NCBI GenBank assembly: GCA_025602905.1
Contig: JAHLKI010000002.1
Coordinates: 1,426,001-1,490,000 of the forward strand
Reading direction: 5' to 3'
Source of the DNA: Phlyctochytrium arcticum
Lineage: Eukaryota; Chytridiomycota; Chytridiomycetes; Chytridiales; Chytridiaceae
DNA: 64,000 nucleotides
Part shown: positions 1-10,656 of the stretch, in pieces
Layout: each line of letters starts with the position of its first letter
Numbering within the stretch: position 1 is the stretch's first letter
Program-made: the position numbers and the translations under genes
The notes under the pieces: model-generated
Databases searched by the model: none
What the model was told of the DNA's origin: nothing
The model's input: the letters and a program-made list of their open reading frames with translations, nothing else

Positions 1-1210
1 GGCGTGGTGAAGAAGACAGCGAACAATAGTCGTAACAGATCGGTTGAAGCGCTCGGTTACGCCGTTCAGTTGAGAGGTATTGGTAGGAGTTGGTTTGTGT
101 CGGACAATTAGGTTCTCCAAAGTTTTGTTCCTTAATCCATTAATGTACTCTTTGCCACCATCTGTCTGTAAAATTTTGAAGTTGACGTTTTTGGGAACAG
201 CAACATCCGCAACATAGGATGTCAATGCGCTGTGGGTTTGCTCTTGAGTCTTGTGTGTTAAAGGAGCCAGATAAGCATATCGCGAATGTCGGTCAACGAA
301 AGAAAACAGGCATTTGGATGAAACACAAGGTCTGATTGAACCACTTGTAAAATGCCAGTAGTCTCTTGCTGGGCAATGCCATATGGTTTCTTCGAAAATG
401 TGGCCTGTGCACATACCAAACAGTCTGCGTGTTCAGGAATGCTGTCAGGGTCAATTTTCGGCAAGTTGAGTCCTTGATCTATCATCCGCAGTAGGGCTTT
501 TTTACTGATGTGGCCCAGTCGAGTATGAACTTCGGTAAAGGTTGCAGTTTCAAGAGCCATTGCGCTATCAATGATAGGAGTCGTTGCTGTGGTAGGTAGC
601 GGGTAGGTGCCGGAATTGTCCATAGGGTAAGAAGCAACTTGATAGGAGTCCAGGGTGTATTGAGTTATGTCCGGCAAAATGGATTCTGCATCAAGTAATA
701 TGGCAGCTTGATCAGTAAAGAGCGTAAAAATGCCGGCCTTGGCAAGTTTGGAAACGGAGATTAATCTTGCACCCAGTTCGTTGATTGCAGAGTTGTCGGA
801 AGACTAACAGTATTCTGGGTACCAGGCAATGAAATTGAGGTTGCCATCGAAGCACTTTTGAACGATATGATTATTACTGACACGTATACGTTGACTGGAG
901 GGTTTGAAATTTGTCGAATAGTCTTTAAAAGGTGTTGCGCTAATAGTTGCAGCAGAGTCCAATAACCAAGGTTGTTTAACTTTGCTATGTTGTTTAACTT
1001 CACAACCATATAGTCAGTCACCGTGCGACCTGACTGCGTTCTCCGAATTGCCTTCCTGCCCATCTTGGATTTCTTGAATCGAGATATTGTGAGCTTTTTC
1101 CGGCTCCAAGCAGGGACGTTTCTTGCTGATAAAATTTTGGGCCCGCTCAAGACAGTAGCATTTGTTGGTGGTACAGTATGTCGAGTTCGTCTGCAGATGT
1201 CACACCACAA
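1..1210 (-). pseudogene. copia pol fragment: zinc knuckle/protease, pre-integrase and integrase core
   Basis: CDICRRTRHT near 1210 looks like a decayed zinc knuckle. At 677-330 the pre-integrase HH-CC domain is clear: HTRLGHISKKALLRMIDQGL followed by CLVC. At about 305-1 another frame gives the integrase core: YAYLAPLTHKTQE, then ILQTDGGKEY (second catalytic Asp) and LNGVTERFNR (catalytic Glu). The two blocks are out of register by about one base near 300, so the gene is dead here. The protein would cut and join retroviral-type DNA ends into the genome. The remaining pol lies outside the window. Confidence 0.8.
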
Positions 1211-2079
1211 GGATGAATTGTTGTTTGGCTTAAAGTTGTTAAAGGTTGTGGCAGACTTAAACCCTTTATTGTGCGACGCGTACTGGAGTTGTTCCGGGAG
1301 AGGCTCAAAGTTTGCAGTATAGTGCCCCTGGATGAATCTACTTCGTAGGAGTCGAGGAAGTGCTGTACTTGTTCCAGTGTCTTGAGTTTCCCAAGCTTTA
1401 CTTCATTGAGCATAGGGATCTTGATGTTCGTTCGGAGGCCCTGCAAGAAAAGCGCGATGGTAGTTGTTGTTAGAAGTTGCTCTTTTTGCTTCTGAAGTAG
1501 TTCGTTAAACTTTTGTTTATACTCGGAAATTGTTCATGGTTCCTTGAGATTGACGAGTTGAAAAACGATAGAAGAATCGGTTCCTTTCGCAGCATAGCTG
1601 TTTTTTAAAGTCGTAAAAATTGCCACTGCGGTATCACAATCGGTTCTGCATACAAGGTTGGCTGCTTCACTGTCCAGTTTGGATTTCCTGAGCACACACT
1701 GCGCTACATCGTGGTCGATGGCCATGGGGAGCCAATTCTCAATGTGGTGAAGCCGTACTTGTAGATTGTTACTGATGTTCTCCGCTGTACCCATGGTGGA
1801 CAACGTCGGGATGTTTTTGTAAAGTTGTTCAGCGACTTTTTCAAGACTCATATTGGTAATTTCCGCCGCAATGTTAAGATTGGTCGTGGTGTTGATATGT
1901 GGCATTTTAGCAAAGGTGTTATTAGCATTAACAGAGCTCAGAACCTGTTCGGAATCAGTATATGGTACGATGATTCTTATTGAGGAAGGGTATACATGAG
2001 TTGCCATATATACTGTAGCTGCATCTAGAGTCTCATCAAGAAGTGGATTAAAATTCTTTATTGACAACTCACGGTACAA
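1147..2079 (-). pseudogene. copia gag (UBN2/gag-polypeptide type), frameshifted
   Basis: The open stretch 2079-1534 encodes a helical protein with the WLPMAIDHDVAQCVLRKSK and FTTLKNSYAAKG motifs typical of copia Gag (my reading of the family pattern). A second open piece at 1446-1147 continues Gag in another frame (QVQHFLDSYEVDSS), so at least one frameshift lies between 1534 and 1446. Gag would form the virus-like particle. The LKEP end of the first piece normally leads straight into the second, which supports one broken gene rather than two. Start codon not certain. Confidence 0.65.
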
Positions 2080-2317
2080 TAAAGATTTACATTCCTCTGT
2101 TCCGTAACGCGGATCCTAACGTTTTCCAACAGTCATCCAAAAGGAAAAAAGTTGATGGGCTGCACAAGGAATGTGGTTTACAAAGAAGTGTTGAATGTGA
2201 TTCAATGATTGTACACTTCCTATTTCAAATCTCTTGTATTTTTTAATAGTCATGCATTAAGTTCCATCTTTGAGATACACATTTTCTTTATGTCCCATTT
2301 GCCAATGAAAATACCCC
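2080..2317. other. Non-coding spacer between copia A and MULE M1
   Basis: About 240 bp, AT-rich, no supportable gene. By position it should hold the copia leader and 5' LTR (minus strand), but no terminal repeat partner is present in the window, so LTR borders are not called. Confidence 0.4.
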
Positions 2318-2943
2318 CTACATGCTTGGCGAGCTACATAGTACCCGAGCAAAGCGAGGGTTTACCCTCTCGTAAAACTTAATGCCATTAGGTGAAGACG
2401 AGTCCCAAGTCGTGGCATATTGACCGCGCGTCCCCCACAGCCGGTTCTCCTTCTTCAACGCCCCCCTTGTCATCCTCAAACACGACACTCCCTCTTGCTT
2501 CGGTGCTTGCTCAAGTCCATGCGCAAATTCTAACACAATGCTACAAATTTCAGACATATCTTTTTCAAATGTCTGATGGCAGTCGTCGCCATCACCGTCA
2601 TCACCCTCCTCTCGCCCTTGCTCCAATTCCGACTCCTCGTTGTCATCTTCTTTGTCCGCGTGGTCTTCTTCATCCAGGGCACAGCCCCCTGTGTCTGACA
2701 CCTCTCCCACGTCACCTGGAGCACCCTCGTTGTTGTCGCTGTCTTCCTCATTATGGATGACACGTAATAAAGGGTGTGGTAAGGATGCAGGAGGGAGGGC
2801 GCGCCCCCGGCGCGCCCTCCCTGTGTATTTCAAAACTGCGCCCCCATGTCCAGCAAGCTGGACATGTGGGCGGACTCAACGCGTTTCACGCGTTGAGTAG
2901 ATCGTTTCCATCCAGCTTCTTACTTGACACACTCGACACAACA

Positions 2944-4125
2944 ATGATAACAGCATTCTTTAACGCTGTCCCTCGGGGCCCACCCAATCCTTCCAATCGC
3001 AGGGACTTGTCCCAACTCAACTCCCGCGATTTTTATGAATTGACAAACAGCGCCCCTAAGTGTTTGAAGCTCTGCCAAGATTACGGTCTTATCCCCACAG
3101 CCCGTAGTTGCCCGAAATGTGGTGGTAAAATGAAGATTCACACTGAAAATACCGCGGCGGATGGCAAGCGCTGGCGGTGTGCGACTCCCCAAACCCACCG
3201 CGACGGTGGAAAAGAATGCAGAGCGTCCCTCAACATCAGAAGCGGTACTTTTTTTGAGGGAATGAAACTATCCATTCAACAAGCACTCTCCCAAATCTGG
3301 AGCTGGGCCTGCCGTCACCCACGTCAAGAAGGACTAGACAACGCTCGTGCCGTCGGGGCCCATACTGGGGTAGATTGGTACGGATACTGTAGAGAAATTG
3401 CCATGGCGGCTTTGCAAAATGACCCCGATCTGGACCGAGCCGTAGAGGGAAGAAAGATTGGCGGCCCGGGGATCATTGTAGAGGTGGACGAGTCAAAGTA
3501 TGGAAAAAGAAAAAACAGCAGAGGGCGTAGGGTAGAAGGCCAATGGGTTGTTGGAGGGATCGAGAGGGACAACATTTCCAACATGTTTTTGGTTCCTGTT
3601 AAGAAGCGTGACGCCGAAACACTTATCTTTTGCATTTGGCAGAACATCGCGCCTGGGTCCATCATACTGAGTGACTGTTGGAAGGGGTATGTTACAAAAT
3701 GGCTTGAAGATCTCGGGTACGAGCACCGTACCGTTAACCACTCCAAGCATTTTGTTGATCCCGTGACGGGCCACCATACCCAAAACATTGAGTGCAACTG
3801 TTGCCAATCCAAGGGTATTATGCCCCGGCGGGGCACCAGTAAGACTCTATTTCAAGGGTATCTTTGGGAGTTTATGTGGAGGCGAAAGTACTTGCCTAGA
3901 GAGCGTCAAGTCGGGGGTCCCGCGTTTGCTAAAATTATTGAGCACATCGCCAACTTTCATGGAAGCCCCATTACCTACGAAGCCATTGGAGGGCGCCTAT
4001 CCGACCTGTCTGAACCCCTCTTGGATCAATTGGATGCCAATCTCGCCCCCGGATACAATTCTTCTGATGGTGAGGATTCAGCGGACGAAGCTTATGACGG
4101 AACTTGGGGGGTTGGGGATGCCTAG
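2944..4125 (+). CDS. Merlin/ISXO2-like DDE transposase
   Basis: Uninterrupted 393-residue protein. The ATG at 2944 (MITAFFNAVPRG) is preferred because sequence upstream of it is GC-rich terminal repeat. The N-terminus has a CPKCGGKM zinc ribbon with a later Cys (KECRASLNIRSGTFF), a recognition domain of the IS1595/Merlin type. The catalytic DDE domain follows: IIVEVDESKYGKRK (Asp1), a strand region ending APGSIILSDCWKGY (Asp2), then NHSKHFVDPVTGHHTQNIE (Glu). The bacterial ISXO2 and eukaryotic Merlin transposases share this layout. It should cut the element out through its terminal repeats and give 8-bp duplications, as seen around this copy. The frame is intact, so this copy may be young or active. 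No intron is seen. Confidence 0.9.
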   Translation: MITAFFNAVPRGPPNPSNRRDLSQLNSRDFYELTNSAPKCLKLCQDYGLIPTARSCPKCGGKMKIHTENTAADGKRWRCATPQTHRDGGKECRASLNIRSGTFFEGMKLSIQQALSQIWSWACRHPRQEGLDNARAVGAHTGVDWYGYCREIAMAALQNDPDLDRAVEGRKIGGPGIIVEVDESKYGKRKNSRGRRVEGQWVVGGIERDNISNMFLVPVKKRDAETLIFCIWQNIAPGSIILSDCWKGYVTKWLEDLGYEHRTVNHSKHFVDPVTGHHTQNIECNCCQSKGIMPRRGTSKTLFQGYLWEFMWRRKYLPRERQVGGPAFAKIIEHIANFHGSPITYEAIGGRLSDLSEPLLDQLDANLAPGYNSSDGEDSADEAYDGTWGVGDA

Positions 4126-4346
4126 TTGTATTTCTACATTTTTTCGTCGGTATTAGCCTAGTTTTATTGCACTTTTTTTCGCCGCTATTCTAGCTAGCCT
4201 AGATTTATTTGTTCTTTCTCGTTATTTCAATATTTCATCTCTGTCGTTCCTTTCTTGCTCTATAAATATATATCTCTTTTTCAATAGCAAACTCTGTACG
4301 AGGCAACCTTTGGTAGGCCTCGGCCTGAACCCTAGCCCCAAACCCC

Positions 4347-4389
4347 GAAGACTGCACAGGGAGGGCGCGCCCTCCCTGCAGCAGTCTTC
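4347..4389. repeat. 43-bp near-perfect palindrome at the right Merlin end
   Basis: GAAGACTGC..GCAGTCTTC arms close around a GGGAGGGCGCGCCCTCCC core, so the right terminus can fold as a hairpin. The left end (2783-2823) holds a similar but interrupted GC palindrome. Confidence 0.8.
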
Positions 4390-5035
4390 CCAAGGGTGTT
4401 GCCGATAGGGGGCTGTGCGCCGGCGCTTGACCTCCCAAAAGAAAACGGCTGGCACTCGGTGCACTCTTTGGACAAGATGCTTGCAAATGTGAAATCTGTT
4501 AATGACCAAAGATGGGCAAGTACACTTCCATTCTTTTGCATCCGGACTATACTTATTGTTGACAGGCTGCGGGACTGCCGCAGTCTCAAGATTCTGCCAC
4601 ATGTTTTTGAATGCTTTTTTCCATGCCGGAGGTTGTTGATATCCTGCTTGCGACCCAACAACCTTTCCAACCTACGGATATACGTAGGGCCCAGCTTGGT
4701 GACCAGGATCCAGACAAGTATAGCGCATCGGGGAATGTGGAATTGATGAACGAAACCCCGCTTGAGCCGACTCCAACTGTAGCGGTAGGTGATTTCATCG
4801 TGCTGCTGTTATATACATCAAAACTCGCTGTGATTCAACCATCATTGTTGTCCTTATCACCGGCATCTCTTCATGCACGCAGCGAGCCCACAACTCCCAT
4901 CTTCTGATACGGTACCTGTTCTCCCACAGGAATGCCCGGACCTCAGCGAGGTCAGTCTCTTCGCAGTACCTGTACATTTGCGCAACAGTCCACTTTTGTA
5001 TCCTTGGAGCTGTTGGGGCAGAGTAACCTGGGTTC

Positions 5036-8000
5036 CTCAGCGCAACCCGACTTTTACTATAGGGAGGCACAGTCATTGTGGCATTAAGTAAGCAGATCTG
5101 ACCTCGCCGTTTTACTGTACGTTATTGCAAAACATTTGTTCACCATCTGTCCATTTCCACGCGATCTGTTCAACTATACACCTCCAGTAAACTTTCAAAC
5201 CTCACCTCAGCCGGTATTAGAAGGAGGCTGTGTGACGTTATCTGAACCTCTCTCACAGGATCTTTAGAATTGCGACGCGCAAGTGACAGGATGCCGCCCA
5301 AAAGAAAGGTGAGATGGGCATCTTCATGATCTCGACAACAAGCCTTTATCCGGCTGTAAGAGTCAGTTCACTCATTCTTTTACTTCTTCTTATTACAACC
5401 ATTATAGCGCCAGGTCCCAGACGGACTTAGCTGGTACGATCAGGTACCCGGTAAGAGGGGTAACAAATATGGCTATAACCCTGGATGCATCGGCTGCGGG
5501 ACCAAGAGCTCAACCCGATTTCACAAATTCATTTGGGCTGAACTTGACAGCCTTCGGGCAGCACGTTTGAGGCCCCAGGTTGGACCAGGAGCTGCTGATC
5601 CGTATGCTTGCAATGCGTGTCGAACCCGCTGGTACAAAGCAGGGATCATTCGACAGCCCGCCGTCAGGCCCATCATCCCTGCTCAACACAATGAGGTTGC
5701 GGCCATTCAGGAAGCCAGCATCAGTACCGACAATGTGGTGGATGCAGCAGTGAACGCTCAAGTCAGTGACGACAACGTTGTCGATGCGGTTGCGAATGGC
5801 AGTGTCATCTTGATGACGGACTTCGAGCTTCCGGAACCTGAAGGCGATGATGTTGATATTTCTGAAACATCAGGACCATCTCCTGCGACTCTTGCTGATT
5901 TTCACCAAGAAATGCGCAACTTCATTGCTCATCCATTCGGAGGAAATCCGTTCGTCGAGATGGATGAATTTGTCGCTCAGTATCCCCGCCTATATGAGCT
6001 CAAGTCACTCATGGTCGGACATGACGAAAGCCGGTATTCTGTTCTCTACAACGATCGAATGAAGCGGCACTTGATCTTTGCCATATGCTATGAGGGACAG
6101 TGTATGGACCGGAAGACTGATTACGTCAAACGATATATCGGATCTGTCTTCATCACGGGATCCCACACAGATCAACGGCTTCTTTCACGGGTGAATCTGG
6201 GCTATCATCCATCAAAATCGATTACGCGGATGAATAACATGATCATGACGGCCCACGAGCGCGTTGTGAAAGATATTTTGGAGAATGACCCACTCTTGGT
6301 CGTCACCATTGATGACTTCCATTGGTGTCAAGTCCGCCCTGTACCAGATGCCGCAAACGCACCCGGAAAGTTTACGAGTGCGAGGACCACCGCCAACTAT
6401 GCGGTAAAGCTTCACAGGGAACTGCCACCTCTTCCTCCTGCAATCACCGATGTTCTAGCTTCTGTGTTGCAGGACACAACATGGATTCCCTCAGTCCTGT
6501 GTGCTCCCGCAACGCAGACGTATGCGGAACTACGTAACGGTGAAGTTTTGTCCAAAAAAATGTACGCCTACAGTATGGCTACCAAGGCCGGATCGCAAGA
6601 TGATTTCCACATTATCGGCAGCGACAACAACCCTATGAAGTCCGCTCTCGATTTGGAACCAGTGATGGACAATATCGAGACATTCTTGGCGAAAGTCAAC
6701 TATCCTGACAAAGACGGTTCATTTAGTAAGTCTGTGGTTTTGGCCGGCGACTACTATGTTTGGATGTACGCTAGCAAATTGCTGCGATCAGCCAAGTATA
6801 GTAATCTCAGGCCTCACGTCCTACCGGTCCCGGACAATATGCATATAGCCCTGAACATACAGGAGGCAGTCCTTGTCCATGGTTGGACAATCATACACCG
6901 GCTGTGGGTTGCCGGGTAGCCGGACGTGGAAAACACAGCTCCCATCAACATGCGGCCAAAGCGCAGGACGGCAATGTTGGCCCTCTCTATGACCGCTTGG
7001 CAAGAGTGCCGTAAGGAAGTCTTGCGTTCCTACAAGGCGGCGGCATCCAGCAATATAAAGGCAACACCTGTCCGCAAGGCGATGGTGGATTCAATCATCT
7101 CGCTTTTCGAAGATCACATTCCTCTTGCGGTGGATTGTCCGTATTTACTGTCTAGTGGGGATCTCGAACAGATCAAGATGTGCCTCAAGCGGTTGTTCCC
7201 GTTGTTCACTCTTTTGGGAAAGTAAAACTACGTGAACATTGTCCTCTACCAGCTTGGTCCCTTAGAAAAGCTTCCCTCCCACCTACCAAAAGATGTTGCA
7301 ATGGCTTTCCTTTTCTCCACTTTCTCAAGGGAGGATTTGGAAGTATTTCACTCCATCCTCCGGGCCGCCATCCGCTTTCAAGATACTAATGCGCAGGTCT
7401 CAAGAAAGGCAATGTTGATAACCGCCATGAGGGGTGAGTCTGCCATCAAGCAGCTTGCGGCAATGACAGAAAGGGAGTTGGCGCTACGTGGACAACCAGT
7501 TTCGCCAATCAAAGTCGAGCCAGGTACCTCTGGTCCGGCGCATACTCCCGCCCTATCCCCGCTAGAAAAGGCAGCCAATGATGTCGTCCCGAGGATGGTT
7601 GCGTATCTCAAGGACCTGTTCTCCACCCTTTCTCAGTTCACTTTTGACGTCGTTGGACAACATGATAAGATTCCATATGCGTCTGCTCTGCCGCATTACA
7701 ACCTGATTCTCCGCCCTCCAGCTCCTGCCCCACCCGTCACCAACCCTGTACTCTCTTCCGGGTCAGCTACAACCAACAAAGTGCACTACGGTAAACCTCC
7801 CTCCAGCCAGCGCAGAAGAGATCCCCGTGGTAGTCTTAGCTATCATCCGGGAGTCACTTCTGCCTTTGCCGCTGCGCCGTCAACCCTTCGTAAATCTCGG
7901 CAACCACATCGATGTTGAAGGGTTTCAAAGTGTTCCAATGCCGGTCGCGAAGACCCCTCTTGCTGACATTACGAATGGGCCATCTCCCAGTAAGGCCAAA

Positions 8001-8593
8001 AAAGTCACAGTGCGAGATTTCTTAAAATCAGACTTGCTGAAGCAAGATCTGACCGCTTGCGGTTGCGTGATCTTCAACTGCCAATGTACAGCAATGTACC
8101 AGTGGATTGCAACCAAGTCCCTGAAGCATTTTTCAAACAACATTGACAAGGAACTTGTGCGTGATGATGAAGGTAATTAAGCCAGAGGTACCGCTCAGTG
8201 TCTCGCGAGTTGCGTCCATTTCCCGGCTATGAGCGATTAACAACCTTCTTTCAAACACTATTTAGAATCATCAGTTTCAACATCAACTCAGTAGCTCGTG
8301 TATCTCACCATGCTTACGCATTTCACGTACCCCATCAAATTCTTAGATGCGCTTAGACTGTTGGTTTTTCGGGTCAAACTCTATCCTTTATATAGTCTGA
8401 GGTAGCGGCCACGTTTTCCCTAGCTTCTTAGATATGTTTCCTTCATTCTCGTTTACTCGGTTTCGTTATTGTATATAAAGTTTGGGTGAAATTGGGTCAC
8501 TTTCAGGTATCCCTTCATTCTTGCAGAAATGGTTCGGGCTGTCGGACATTGCTTATGTAAATTTTTGGCGCCAAAATCTTGGGTTGCGCTGAG
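5036..8593 (+). mobile_element. T1: TIR transposon of family T (3558 bp, 8-bp TSD)
   Basis: Both ends carry the same 13 bp, CTCAGCGCAACCC, inverted: 5036-5048 and 8581-8593. Flanking 8-bp direct repeats CTGGGTTC lie at 5028-5035 and 8594-8601. The element sits in MULE M1 and its removal joins PMNP to GYSAPTAP in the MULE frame. The left 110 bp of subterminal sequence matches the corresponding ends of T2 and T3. One two-exon gene runs left to right, with about 330-400 bp of non-coding DNA before and after it. Confidence 0.92.
5291..8180 (+). pseudogene. T1 transposase-like gene (family T), inactivated
   Basis: Exon 1 is ATG CCG CCC AAA AGA AAG (5291-5308), a basic MPPKRK start that could act as a nuclear signal. 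A 99-bp intron (5309-5407, GT-AG) follows. Exon 2 starts RQVPDGLSWYDQVPGK and has GCIGCGTKSSTRFHKF and YACNACRTRWYKAG (Cys-pair motifs), then TIDDFHWCQVR, IIGSDNNPMKS, LAGDYYVWMY and VPDNMHIALNIQEAVL. The C-terminus has ACGCVIFNCQC and ends near 8180. Breaks: TAG at 6917-6919, TAA at 7223-7225, and a frameshift between about 7800 and 7830. The element structure is intact but this gene cannot make a full protein. Function as a transposase is inferred from its position as the only gene between TIRs. Confidence 0.85.
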
Positions 8594-9819
8594 CTGGGTT
8601 CATTGGATGGGCACAAAAAGGTTGCTTCATCATCTCTATGATCATGTTCCTGAGGTCGGGTGGACAAAACATTCGGCTATTTCTTTTTTTCGCTTCAACG
8701 GGGCAAGGGTAAGCTCTGCGCATGAAATGGACCATGCTGGCAACCGTATGAATATGGTATACGAGTCCGGTTGCACAACTGATTCTGGCTGTAGCAGATG
8801 ATCACCGGGCAAACCGCCCCCATAATCATCAGCATCTGTCTTCGATCCTGTAGGTTAAAATTTTGATTGATAAATGGAAATCGGCGTGGGCACAGTGCAA
8901 GTTTGGCTTTTGCCAGCCGTGTACGCACAGCTCGTTTGATTCTGCCATTATGGTATAAAGGACCAGGTGCTTTGAGTTTGTGTTGTCTGAAACGTTTGGG
9001 ATATGAGTGTTACAGTGCGGTACACTCTAAGTCAGAATGTACCACGCGTGGGATAGGTATTTGATGATCAAGTTGGTAACTTACATGTCGCGTGCATTGC
9101 AATTTCTGGTGTTTGCCCTTTAAGCCTCTCAGCCACTTCCTTCATTCCCCACGCCAACATCTCGACTCCCTCAGGCACTTCATCGATTTTAAGAATACCA
9201 GCTGCATCACTGTACTCTGGGAGCAAGGTTCCGGCGGATACAATCTGGAGGTTGTGTGGGTCTGGCTTGCCTCGCACCATGCCGTATGGATCTGCGTAGC
9301 TGTTACCGTGGGGAAGGCACCTTGAACCTTTGCCACCATGGCGGTAGGTTTCAACCAATCCCCATGCTCCTTGGGGCATTGATACATCGACGTAATGAGG
9401 ATGACTTTGCAGATGACAGAGCTTGATGAACATCTGCGCACTATTCTCAATATGTCGATAGCTGATTGCCAGATGGCTTTGACAAGGAAATCCCTTCATG
9501 CCGACGTGCTCGCGATGCTTCACCCCTGGCTTTTGGGATGGTTTGGCCTTTTTCTTGCTTGCTTTGTCTTCAGTACAGAAGTCCTGGGTAAGAGCATCTC
9601 CAACATGGTTCTTAAATATTTTCTAAATTTGACCAGTTCTAAATTTAAAACACGCAAATATGGATGTGCTCTCCAACGTGGCACACAAAATGCAGTCATT
9701 TAACCCTTTTGTTAAATTATAATCCTGCTGGCCTCAAAAGAATCTAGATCTTGCAAAACAAGATTGGTTTTATCCCCAAAGTACAAAACCACAAAACGAC
9801 TTTGATCCGACAATACTGT

Positions 9820-10646
9820 ATGACCAACAACAACAACATGGGCAGCGTTCCTGAGGACTTCGCCGCGGGCAGCCGGGAACCTGAGATTGAGGAATCGGCA
9901 GCGGGCCCCTCCTCTGGCTCAACCCCGGCAAGATCAAAGGCCCAAATTGGTCGACCAAGGAGAACGTCCATCGGCCGAGACCAGAAAAGCACTGAGTTTT
10001 GGAGCCGGATCTACGAGTCCTTTGTGAAAGGCCTTCCCAGGGAAGGAGCACTTCGCAATCCAACATCTATGATGACCTCCTTCCGAGGCATGCAAGCCGA
10101 AATCAATAAGTTTGACGGCTTTTACAAACACATTGTCAAATGTGACAACAGCGGGTATACGCCGGACAAGTGCAAGGAAGAGGCTTTGGAACTTTACAAG
10201 AACCAGAACAAGAACAAGCCCTTCAAGTACCTGTCAGTTTGGCTGAAGGTCAAGGACTTCCCCAAGTGGGCCGAGTCGCTTACCACCAAGAGGTCGAACA
10301 AGGTCAGAGGACAGCCGACGGCCGCTGCAAATGCGGGGACCGCTGCTCCTGCCACCACCCCCGACGCGACCCCCGCGACTGCCCCTCCTGTCGAAAGGCT
10401 GCAAAGGCAGCACAGGCAGTGAGCTTTAGCGACAGCCAACTCCGTGCAGCCACAGCCTTGGAGGCAATCGCAAAGGAGGCCACCCTGAAAAGAAAGGCGA
10501 TGGAAAACGCTGTCGTGAATGAGATCATGGGCAGAGATACCAGTCGAATGAGCGCGACGCAAAAACGATTTTACGAAATCAAACACAGACAAATTTTGAA
10601 ACAATTGGAAGATCAGGAACTGGAGGAAGAGGCTGCTCTCGACTAG
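9820..10646 (+). pseudogene. Harbinger B Myb/NAM-like DNA-binding protein, one frameshift
   Basis: From the ATG at 9820 the protein has an acidic, low-complexity start, then a trihelix-type domain (RDQKSTEFWSRIYESFVKG, FDGFYKHIVKC, PFKYLSVWLKVKDFPKWAE) of the kind found in the second protein of PIF/Harbinger elements, where it helps the transposase bind the ends. A Thr/Pro/Ala linker follows. Near 10390-10410 the frame breaks; the other frame continues with a helical, charged tail (SQLRAATALEAIAKEATLKR) to a stop at 10646. The coiled-coil tail is usual for this family, so this is one gene with a frameshift, not two. Confidence 0.75.
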
Positions 10647-10656
10647 CTGTTCTAGA

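Larger units (their letters stand above)
1..2079 (-). mobile_element. Ty1/copia retrotransposon remnant A (runs off the window)
   Basis: Minus-strand copia-type order: gag (about 2079 to 1150), a short Cys/His region, the pre-integrase domain (677 to about 330) and the integrase core (about 305 to 1). The copy enters the window at base 1, so reverse transcriptase and RNase H should lie to the left. Several frameshifts separate the domains. No LTR could be fixed; the segment 2080-2317 next to gag may hold the leader and LTR but no partner copy is visible. It is a different family from the copia element at 26.8-31.9 kb. Confidence 0.8.
2778..4391 (+). mobile_element. Merlin/IS1595-like DNA transposon with 8-bp TSD
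   Basis: Element of 1614 bp flanked by the direct repeat AAGGGTGT (2770-2777 and 4392-4399). Its ends are imperfect inverted repeats about 28 bp long: left GGTAAGGATGCAGGAGGGAG, right (reverse complement) GGGAAGACTGCTGCAGGGAG, both leading into a GC-rich GGCGCGCC block. A TSD of 8-9 bp and ends starting GG are known for Merlin. The flanking MULE M1 protein motif (HP-LLRVI) is restored when the element and one repeat are removed, so the insertion site is certain. It carries one gene. Confidence 0.9.

Noticed and set aside
2392..2760. Plus-strand Pro/Ser-rich open frame
   Set aside because: It is the antisense of the acidic tail of MULE M1, which has the conserved motif on the minus strand.
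2944..4125. ISXO2/IS1595-like gene as bacterial contamination
   Set aside because: It sits between TIRs with an 8-bp duplication inside a eukaryotic MULE gene, as expected of a Merlin element.
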